From Combretum micranthum (Eukaryota; Streptophyta; Magnoliopsida; Myrtales; Combretaceae), in NCBI GenBank assembly GCA_024138025.1, contig JAMXBD010000576.1:248001-312000 (forward strand): a stretch of DNA of 64,000 bases. The letters run 5' to 3'. Position numbers and translations under genes: made by a program. Below are positions 55,703-64,000 of the stretch, piece by piece. The notes under the pieces were generated by a model that ran no database searches, was not told where the DNA came from, and saw only the letters and a program-made list of their open reading frames with translations. Numbering within the stretch: the first letter of the stretch is position 1; each line of letters starts with the position of its first letter.

Positions 55703-57566
55703 ACATATTTTGGAGAAAATTATCAATTTACCATTCCATTAGAAAATTACCTACATAAATACTAGTTATATAGAAATAATTACTAAAATACCGATATAAA
55801 ATCGCATGTATAAGATGTAATTTTATTTTTTTCTATATATATTACATGTCTTACATGCGATTTGTGTAATTTTTGCAAAAGTAGTAAAACTTCTTATCTG
55901 TAGTAAATCACATATTAAACATTCAATTTTACTTGCCATTTATAGTAAATCCCATTTAACACGCGATTTTGCAAGGTACTGAAATTTCAAAATTTCATGT
56001 TATAAAGATGTGATTTTTTTTGTTAAAACCAAAATATAATGTCTTAGATGCAATTTTATATTAGTATTTTAATAATTAAAGTTATGTAATTTGTATTTAG
56101 ATAACTTTCTTTTATATAAATATACAAACACCCATATTTTGGATTTTTAGATGCAATTTTCACGTTAAACCAAGATAGGTAATAAGAGAAATAGATACTC
56201 TTTATTTACATTTCCCTTACTTTCGGTTAGTTTTTCTTTTTAAGATATTAGCACGTATTATAATCCACGGTTGTAATTTTACATAGATTGTGGAATCATA
56301 GATATACAAGTTTAAAATAGATTACAAAAGAAGTAGCAAAACTTGACATAGATCATTAGCCGCCCCAAATATAAGAAAAATAACTATTCATAAGGTCATA
56401 TACAATTTTTTTTTCCCTTTGGTAGGATGTTCGGTAATCTTTCCTGGCTTAGCCTAAGTAACTATTAATTGACTAGCCTCCTTACAATTTTGGCGTTTGC
56501 TAGGACAAGGAAATTGCAGAAATAATCATTATTATTGTTAATTATGTACAACCTTCTTTTCAAATTAACCTGACGTAGCAGCGTCATATTTTTGAATTCC
56601 AATTGGATGATATATATACGCTAATTATTGCTGCATTTAATTAATTAACAGGGAAATGAGTATTTGGTATACAATTACGAAACTGATAATAACAATTAAG
56701 CTTAAGATTCTTGGTTTTTAAAATCTATGGACCAATAATAATGTTAGCTTTTAAGGTTTTAACAGTAACGCCATCGCTATATATCCAGCGTACGGGTCAA
56801 AGAAGAAACCTGAATTTCCTCGCAAATTACTACTCTACAAAAAAGACAGGAATAAACAAATCAACTTGGTCTTATTTAACGTAAAATTCAAACCCCATCC
56901 AACGTAGTAGTTCCAGCAAGAATTGCACAACAAAGAAATCATGAAATTGCCTCAAATCTCGATCCCTAACGAAAACTGATAAAATTGGACAACTAATTCA
57001 TCTCACGTGATCGTGATCGATCTCATCACCCACAAACATCTCAACCCAACCCCCCACATCTTACTACTTCTTCCATCAAAGCCATCTGATCGTGCCGGCG
57101 CTGCGTGTTGCCAGTAATGCCAGTGCTTTAAATTTCATGCGCATACCAGCTTGCCTTTTGGAGTAAACCCTAATTAAGGCGATGACTTATTAACAAAGTC
57201 CACTCATAAAACCTCGTATAAACATTTCAGTCATGGCAAAATCGAATAAACAACGAACCTCCTTGATTCCGTTGGTCAAACCTCCGCGATCCTTAAAAAT
57301 AGGTCCATGACAAGGAAGTCTTTTGCCTTTAGTTGCGAGGAGCTGATAGCAATGACACAGACATATATATGCATCGCCGGCGAAGGATTTCTTTTAAGTG
57401 ATCAACATGGCCCGTGCTCCTTTTTATATAATCACCTCCATTATTTACTAGTGATGTGAACACATTCTCGATCCAACTCACGATAATCATCAGGACTCGT
57501 CCGATACACAAAACTTAAAAAACTTACGCTTGGAATAATTAAATGCTTTCTGCTCCGCCCACTTCG
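55051..57566. other. Low-copy DNA left of the OSR gene
   Basis: This contains a CA/TA microsatellite (55668-55702), a hairpin repeat (55799-55863), and beyond 56500 more GC-balanced sequence with no ORF I can support. The part next to 57567 should hold the 3' untranslated region of the OSR gene. Confidence 0.45.
55799..55863. repeat. Foldback repeat sharing AAATCGCATGTA
   Basis: Arms starting AAATCGCATGTA (55799) and ending TACATGCGATTT (55863) are mostly complementary over 23 bp. The motif also occurs near 49.6 and 50.8 kb. Confidence 0.65.
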
Positions 57567-57770
57567 TCAAACGGAAGCTAGGTTTGAAGCGTTAGGATTT
57601 TGAGCAGGTGATAGAGCCAGAGCAACAAGAAGAGACATGATCAAAACCGGCACGAACAGAAGCACCAAGGGAGGCGGCGGTAATGGCGGCAAGATTAGGG
57701 GTAACAAAAGCAGTAACATGGCTAAGAAAAGTAAGATAGCGATTGACTTTACGCTGAAAAAGTTGGACAT
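57567..57770 (-). CDS. ARGOS / ORGAN SIZE RELATED family small membrane protein
   Basis: The frame from ATG 57768-57770 encodes 67 residues: a short FFSVKS start, a hydrophobic helix (about residues 9-24), the family signature LPLILPPLPPPPLVLLFVPV (24-43), a second hydrophobic stretch to about 52, and a polar tail ending at TGA. The LPP-LPPPP turn between two membrane helices is diagnostic of the OSR domain. ARGOS-family proteins sit in the endoplasmic reticulum, promote organ growth, and dampen ethylene signalling. It is shorter than Arabidopsis ARGOS (about 100 residues) because the variable N-terminal part is missing. Upstream in frame there is a TTG but no ATG before a TAA, so either this ATG is used or a short upstream exon exists. 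It is the only host gene I can name here. Confidence 0.82.
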   Translation of the reverse strand: MSNFFSVKSIAILLFLAMLLLLLPLILPPLPPPPLVLLFVPVLIMSLLVALALSPAQNPNASNLASV

Positions 57771-57792
57771 GAGAATGGGACGGCTACACGGA

Positions 57793-57800
57793 TATTTATA
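57793..57800 (-). promoter_or_regulatory. TATA-like box very close to OSR start
   Basis: CTATAAATATCC on the minus strand lies about 25 bp before the ATG. A start site 30 bp downstream would fall inside the reading frame, so it may be fortuitous. The real promoter may lie beyond 58200. Confidence 0.25.
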
Positions 57801-57844
57801 GTAGTGTAACAACGACAAAGACGACAAGGATTACTTGTATGTTA

Positions 57845-57958
57845 TCAATATATGTATTCTAAGAACCCATCTCCATGGCAGTGCTGGATCAAGTAGTAGT
57901 ACCAGATGATGATGATGGGCATGGCGGAAAAGGACGACGACGATGCTGTTCCTTCCAT
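57845..57958 (-). CDS. Possible upstream ORF (37 aa) of the OSR gene
   Basis: ATG at 57956-57958 opens MEGTASSSSFSAM with an Ile/Tyr-rich middle and stops at TGA 57845-57847, 75 bp before the main ATG. If the transcript begins beyond 57958 it would precede the main frame. It resembles no family I know, and its existence as a translated unit is a guess. Confidence 0.25.
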   Translation of the reverse strand: MEGTASSSSFSAMPIIIIWYYYLIQHCHGDGFLEYIY

Positions 57959-58199
57959 GGTAGCGTTAACATCGAAAATTTAGAGAAAACCTCAAGGATC
58001 GGGTTTTATTCCTAGAAAATGAATAGGTAGCGTTGTTACTTGTCACACGCAAAGGACAGATAAAGACGCTGGTGGGGTCTCGACGAGAAGATATATATGT
58101 GTGTGTCTGAGAAAGTTTGTATTGTGTTATGGAGGATTGCGGAAAAATATTAGAGGTTGTAGATGAAAGAGACAACTGGGATGCAAGAAAATGGGCTAG

Positions 58200-59701
58200 G
58201 GGAGAAGAATGGGAAGGGTATAATTGGAAGATAATTTCGGATATATTGGCTTTTTAAAATTTTTTACAAGTAGTTGCCAAAAAGAAGAATATAAAGGAAA
58301 ATGTATCGATGGAGATGCCGCAAGAAATGAATCAAAGTACGGAACCAGATGGGAAAGAAAATTTATGAACCAGCAAGCTTAATGGCTTAAGAATTCTCGT
58401 ATATGCCCGGACCACAACATGCCATATTTATATATATATATATATATATATCGATATATTTATATATAGAGAGAGAGAGAGCTATTAAGGATATGTTTGA
58501 ATGATTTATTTTTCATTTGTATCAAAATGATATATGTAAATATATTCGATTTGTATTTATATTTTATTTATATTTGTTCATTTCATGAGAACCGTCAACT
58601 TTCTTTTATCTATATATATTTCTTGATAAATAATTTATTATAAAAAAAGTTTATAAAAAGTATTTGCATCTACTAGAAAAAGCTAACTAAACAGACTTGG
58701 AGTTATTCCATCAAATTTTAAGAAAGAACCTTACAAAATCATTGCTTCAGGTCTCCCCGAAGTTCATTTGGTGCAATTAAGAAAATGTGATTAGACATTT
58801 ATGATGAAACTCCCTAATTTTATATAATCTGACTTTGATAATTGGTAAGAATATGATATAAAAATCTGAAAGAAAGTTGACAAAAGTCAGAAAGATCACT
58901 CTCGATTGTTCGTAATTTAAGAATATTAAAAATATGAACAATTTAATTATAGTTTAAGAAATTAAAATTGTTATCAATAAAATTTCCTCTAACCCTTTTT
59001 GCAATCAATAGGTAATGATAAATCAACAAATTAATGAAGTAATTATTAAGAGGTTATAGCAAACTTAAAAAAACTATCAATCAATTTGAAAAATAATTAG
59101 AAAAACAATAAATACATCTAAAACATTCTCAAATATGAATAACATAATTAATTACTAAGAAAAACCTTAATTGCAACAAATAAAGATAAATATATATTTA
59201 GATTCATAAAATATGTAGAATTAAATAACAACTAACAATTAAATTTTCAAAATAATCATAAATAATTATTTTATAGATTTATAATTAAAGATGATCTTAA
59301 CCCTTTAAAGAAGCTAATAATATTATATTCTTTAGTAAGTAAAACCTCGTGGAAGTCATTTAAATCATATAAATAATTTATTACATAAGAAAACATCCAA
59401 AATACAAAATAATTAATTATAATAAAATAGAAAATGCTCTAAAATTAATACCTATAAAATATTCTATATTACTAATTTAATCATGTGGTTATCTTGGGTA
59501 CATGATACATAATAAGTATATGACAAACTATTATTATAATTTATAGTAGTAGTATTATTAATATCAAAAGTATATTATAACTAAGAATATGTATTGTAGT
59601 AAAAATAAACAAGATTATTTTGTCATATGATAAATATTAATACCATACTTGATCCACATATTAAAACAAATTTGATAAGTTAACAATACTAATTATATAA
59701 G
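58200..59701. other. AT-rich DNA right of the OSR gene
   Basis: This includes probable promoter sequence on the minus strand (up to about 58260), a TA tract followed by GA repeats (58428-58481), and then very AT-rich sequence with no gene or element I recognise. Confidence 0.45.
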
Positions 59702-60235
59702 TGTCACACCCCAAAGGGTACCCTAAACATAACAGTCTGCCACATTCAATATTAAAGCTTAAGTATAACAACCTTAGTCATTCCCAAAAGCTTATATATT
59801 AAATGTAAGGTGTGCTCTTACAATTTTAGTGGACCATACTTTGAAATATGAAGCTTAAGAGATACAATAACAATTAAGAAATGGAAATCATAATATTAAT
59901 TCATAAATATAAAGTCTTACAAGGATCTTGGGGGCATTCCCGCCAAAAGCACATTAACAAAGCTATATCGTACACAAGAAGTTTTCCCAAGAAGTCTACA
60001 TCTATACTAGTGTTGGGACTTCATCCAAAAACTTTTTAACCAAAAAGGAGGTACCTGGGTACAAAGCCCATGTGGCTTCAGCCAAAGGTAGGGAAATTGC
60101 AGCAAATAACTATAAAGATATAAGCTACTACCTTAGTGAGAATTATTTCCACAGATAAGTATACTTGAATAGCAATAATCAAACAAGCTATTTAATCAAC
60201 CAAGTGAAATGCAATAACCACGTGAGCGTACATGA

Positions 60236-60285
60236 CATATGATTTTTTGGTAATCATATGTTGAATGGATTTATGCCTTCCATTC
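60236..60285 (-). other. Tandem stem-loops 3 and 2, minus-strand T2 LTR
   Basis: CATATGATT (60236-60244) pairs with AATCATATG (60252-60260), a 9-bp stem. GAATGGA (60263-60269) pairs with TCCATTC (60279-60285). Both are perfect. Confidence 0.85.
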
Positions 60286-60828
60286 AAGGTTAGGGGTAGC
60301 AAATTTATATGCTTCTAACCAAACGTTCCAAAGCTTTAATTTAGATCCAATGATCGTACCGCTACCCCTTTCCCCTACAAGGGTAGTGATCCCATGCAAT
60401 ATGATGCACAACTAATATGCATGATTTTAGTTTAATTAAAGGCTCATAGCATAAATATTAGCAATTTAAGGTAACCATAAAATTTCAAACAAATCAACTT
60501 ATAAACTAAATCAAGGATTGATTATAATCAATTCTCATCTCAATATTCTTATCATTCATTCATTCAAATAATATTACATGCATACCATTCAACTTTTCCT
60601 TAAATTTAGTGTTTCTAGACTACAAACACAATCAAGTAAGATAAGTTATAGAAATAAAACTCACTTGGCCATAGGTTCATTGGTCTTCAGTCAAAGTAGT
60701 CTTCTAGATACGAGAGATCTTCCTCACAATCACCTAAACAAGTAAATATCCACAATGAGTATTTGTTGGTAGTTCTATAGAAATTTGACAAAACTATGTC
60801 ATTAAGTTCGTTAAAATTCGTATGAAAG

Positions 60829-60879
60829 ACAATTCTAACTTAAAATGGCCATAACTTACTCATTTTAACTCAGAATTGT
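60829..60879 (-). other. Conserved LTR hairpin 1, minus-strand T2 LTR
   Basis: Arms 60829-60847 and 60861-60879 are complementary at 17 of 19 positions with a 13-nt loop. The outer arm bases (ACAATTCT/AGAATTGT) differ from other copies but still pair. Confidence 0.8.
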
Positions 60880-63101
60880 GCATATAATATACCGATTTCT
60901 ACCTACTCAAACAGTTCGATCCATTTCTAAAACTATTTCCATTAAACTAGGTCATTTGAGCTCCAAAATAGTGGCGATTAGATTCACCACGAAATTTCCC
61001 ATCCCAAAGGCATTTGTTTCAAACATCAAATCATCCAAAATTTATTTTGATAAATACTTAATTATCTATATAGTTGAATATTTTCTTTTTTATAGATTTA
61101 TAGCTCATATTTCATACATGTTCAAGTATTTATTGTCCAAACAAAATTCTTTAGTAAAAACAATATTAGTTAGAAGTTTGGAACAATCATAATTTACAAG
61201 AAATGAAGCTTTTGATTCTTTTGTTTTCAAAAAGTGTTTTATGTTTGTCTTACTATTTTCCTTGGTGACTTTTCCATAAAAATGAATTCCTTTTTTTTTT
61301 TCATTTTTAAAACTTCTAACATTAGTGCCACTTTTCCTATTAGTTTCCTATATATTTCCTTTGGTTATTATTTTGATATTTTTAAATCTTGGTTTGAAAA
61401 CTTACATTTCTTTTTTATAGGGTTTCCTTTATATTATGTTTTTAAGAAAAACATTTTTATAAAAAAAAAATCATCTTCCTCAATTTTAGAAAACAACTCT
61501 ATTACTACTATAATTATGGTTTTAGAAAAAGCCTTTCAAAATAATGATATTTCCAAAATTATAGTGAGTTCTTCCTAAGGCTTTGAGAAAAAAGTGGATT
61601 CCTTTTATTAATTTAAAAACTCTAAATTTCATTTAGAACTCTTCTTTGGTGACAAAAGTCTCTTTTGCAAAAAGTATAGTTTAAACTTTGCAGTTTAGAC
61701 AACAACCTTATTTTTCATGAATATGAGAATAATAACAAGCAAAATTATAGAAACAAAATAATAAACAAGATATTATAAGTAAAGTATTGAGAGTCTTAGC
61801 TTTGAATCAAGGCTCTCGGACTATGAAATGGACTAGTCCTGAAAAGAAAAGAAAGTTGTTTTGACTTGATGAGGACAAGTCTAAGACTAGAAAGACTAGT
61901 ATTAAAATAGCATGAAATAAGTAAATAAATTGCAAAATATGAAAATAAATAAATAACAAGTGAGCTTATATGTTCTAAAGAATATATATATATATATAGA
62001 TACATAAATATATTTAGTTAGATATAAATAAAAAGTTAGCATAATAACAACAATAATATGAGCAAAGTATAATAACAACATAAAAATATAGCCATGGATG
62101 TTCATGAACAAGAACAATACATGAACTTAGTGTATTTTACATAACAATAAATTTAGGAAACTCATACCATGGTCATGTAAAGTTACATGACATGGTAGAA
62201 GTAATATGAAGAAGGTTTATTACCTAAAAGATAAATGCTAGTGAAGAAAAGTAGTAGTATTGGTAAGAACTTGAGAGGATTTTGGGAGTATGTATAGAGA
62301 AAATTTGAGAGAGAGTTTGGAGAGGAAAATTTTAAAGAGTTTTGGTAGTAAATTTATGAGTGGATAAAGTGTGAAATAAATGAAAGAGGAGGGGGATTTA
62401 TAGGAAAATGAGGAGAGGATTTTGAGTGATTTAATTAAATTAAAAATTGAGAAAAATAGAGAAAGAAATGAGGGAGGGGGCACTGGTCAAAAGTGGAAAG
62501 GAGAGAGAGAGACTTGATTTTTTGTACTGTTGTGTATTAAAAGTAATAATGTGTAAGATCTATGTGATAAAAGTGTATTGGAAATAAAAAAAGTAGTGGT
62601 ATAGGTATGGTAGTGTGTAAGAGTGAATAGTGAAAAAGTAAAAATAATATGAATAGTGTAGAATAGTGTAGAGCTGTACAATGAATAGTGTACAAGACAT
62701 AACTATACTGATAGTAAGGAAAATATACGTAAAAATACGATATCTGATATTTTTAGTTACCAAAAAGTTATAAAACTGATATTTTTAAAAACCTCATATT
62801 TTTAGAAGTCTAATGGTGTCAACGGAATATTTTTAATATTCCAGATGCCATAACATGTTTTTCAAAACCAGTATTCGTTCGGGGTCGAGACGGATCAAAT
62901 TTTAACCAATATGATATTTTTAAACATCTTTATATAATTACGAACTATTCTACATAATTAGCTTACATCTACTCTACATAAGTTAGGAGCGCGGGATCGC
63001 TGGACCTAAACTGCTAGGTTCTACAAGAGTTTGTTGACTATAGGGTTTTCGGTTGATTTTTGGTCCCGGGTTAGAAATAACACAAAACTTGGGGGTTTAT
63101 A

Positions 63102-63644
63102 GCTGCTACAAAAGATAAACCTGCTCCTATAAAAAGAAGAAGAGAAGAAGCTCAAAAGACTAAACAAACTGAGGAACCAAAGTTCAATAGTCATCTCAAT
63201 CAGAAACCAATGAAATTCAAATGGAGGGCACTGACAAAGATGAGAACCTTTATGATGATAGATTCCTTAAAAGTGATGATGACGAAGAAAAGAGGAGGAA
63301 GGAAGAGGCAAAGAGGGGCAGAATTGAATAAGAACAGAGTGATCACATTTTTGCTTAGAAGCTCCAAAATTAGCTAGATTTAGAAACTTAAATGGTTGAA
63401 AGGCAGAAAAGGAGTTAGCCTCTCATAAGAAAACAAACATTCAGTCATGCCTCCACAAAGACAAGCCCCTCCCCTAAGACTATACCATATAGATAAAGGT
63501 GGCCGATCAATTATAGACAGATTTAGTGATCAAGCTAATCAATCATTTAGAGCATGGAATAGAGGTAAAGGGAGAGAAAGAATTGAGGCTCTTAGAGCCA
63601 GACCCAGACGAGGAAGTGGAAATGAGTTCAGCAGAACTGGGGGA
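63102..63644 (+). pseudogene. Decayed coding fragment of unknown origin between two LTRs
   Basis: The plus strand looks coding, in shifting frames. An opening basic stretch (KDKPAPIKRRREEAQKTKQ) is followed by DKDENLYDDRFLKSDDDEEK with a Lys/Arg/Glu-rich continuation, then a frame with five in-frame stops (63328-63417), and finally a basic, Arg-rich piece (about 63447-63640) with GRSIIDRFSDQANQSFRAW. I do not recognise the family. Composition suggests a nucleic-acid-binding gag-like or transposon protein. It is bounded at 63645 by another T2 LTR. Confidence 0.5.
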
Positions 63645-64000
63645 TGTCACACTCCAACGAGTACCCTAAACGTGACAACCCACCATACGCAATATTAAAA
63701 CTTAAGAATGACTACCTCAATCACTCGAAAGCTTCCATATCAGTACAAAGCATACATTCACATCAAAGGGAGACCGGTGAAGTAATGCATTTTAAGATAT
63801 TGGTAGCGGAACATCCAAAATAACACTTAATATATTTCATTGAAATAAAAAGTCTTACAACTTCTAAAGGGTACTCTCCAAATAATTTTCATAACAACAT
63901 GGTCTTACTAAGAGAAATAACAAAAGCTAGAAGATTTTAGAAGAAATCTACTCTAAGACTTCAAAAGATAATTCCTTTAAAAGCTTCCCAAAATAAGGAT
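63645..64000 (-). mobile_element. T2-like LTR, minus strand, runs off the window
   Basis: The segment starts TGTCACACTCCAACGAGTAC and follows the solo LTR of 34108 closely for the remaining 356 bp, so it belongs to the same subfamily. Confidence 0.8.

Larger units (their letters stand above)
59702..63101 (-). mobile_element. T2 LTR, minus strand, 3.4 kb
   Basis: The segment starts TGTCACACCCC and ends CTTGGGGGTTTATA (mutated LTR start). It carries stem-loops 3 and 2 (60236-60285), hairpin 1 (60829-60879), the palindrome (62172-62191) and a TATA box on the minus strand (62396-62402). Flanking pentamers (ATAAG, GCTGC) do not match, and no polypurine tract lies next to its start, so it is neither a clean solo LTR nor a clear 3' LTR. 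Confidence 0.8.

Noticed and set aside
57329..57511. Minus-strand ORF of 60 codons downstream of the OSR gene
   Set aside because: No recognisable motif; it falls in the expected 3' untranslated or intergenic part.
57966..58175. Minus-strand ORF of 69 codons upstream of the OSR gene
   Set aside because: Not in frame with the OSR domain and Ser/Thr-rich without a recognisable pattern. Probably 5' untranslated leader.
60878..61578. Plus-strand ORFs of 104 and 114 codons
   Set aside because: They are the antisense of a T2 LTR leader (minus-strand copy) and have no counterpart in the other copies.
1..64000. Organelle-derived DNA, rRNA genes or an endogenous pararetrovirus
   Set aside because: I saw no stretch resembling plastid, mitochondrial or rRNA genes. 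The only retroviral-type genes are in Ty3 gag-pol order with integrase, or copia gag.

Overview
The window is nuclear DNA of a flowering plant, probably a eudicot with a large, repeat-rich genome. It is AT-rich and lacks dense long ORFs. It is packed with nested Ty3/gypsy LTR retrotransposons whose PBS matches initiator tRNA-Met and whose integrase tails look like Tekay/Del chromoviruses. The only host gene I recognise is plant-specific (ARGOS/ORGAN SIZE RELATED). The species cannot be told from the sequence.

Two LTR families dominate. Family T1 (LTR TGTAACG...GCGTTACA, about 2 kb when complete) gives a solo LTR (635-2703), a decayed full element with gag, protease, RT, RNase H, integrase and chromodomain tail (3519-11007), an inverted LTR piece (11008-11827) and a tail fragment (47818-48126). 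Family T2 (LTR TGTAAACCCC...GGGGCGTGACA, about 3.5-3.7 kb) supplies at least twelve LTRs or LTR pieces on both strands but only two internal regions. One is a structurally complete, recently inserted, gag-only element (12294-24277, target-site duplication CAAAT). The other is an integrase/chromodomain fragment on the minus strand (33150-34102). Most T2 copies are therefore solo LTRs or recombination remnants.

Layout: 1-260 start of a minus-strand element; 260-3518 T2 LTR piece split by a T1 solo LTR; 3519-11007 T1 element; 11008-12293 inverted T1 and T2 LTR pieces; 12294-24277 gag-only T2 element; 24278-33091 nested minus-strand T2 LTRs; 33092-34107 PPT and integrase of an autonomous T2 relative; 34108-47817 a pile of T2 LTRs on both strands; 47818-53150 T1 tail and low-copy AT-rich DNA; 53157-55050 Ty1/copia gag remnant with PBS and LTR; 55050-59701 low-copy DNA holding the OSR gene (57567-57770, minus); 59702-64000 two more minus-strand T2 LTRs around a decayed 543-bp coding fragment.

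The most interesting signal lies inside the T2 LTRs. Copies that differ strongly in sequence keep three stem-loops at fixed places: one long hairpin and a pair of hairpins in tandem. The arms show compensatory changes between copies. The TATA box is about 0.7 kb into the LTR, so these structures would fall in a leader of almost 3 kb. That leader also carries a conserved donor-like AG/GTAA and an acceptor-like TTTTGCAG, and good acceptor-like sites lie just before the first ORF in both families. I infer, but cannot prove, a structured and spliced leader.
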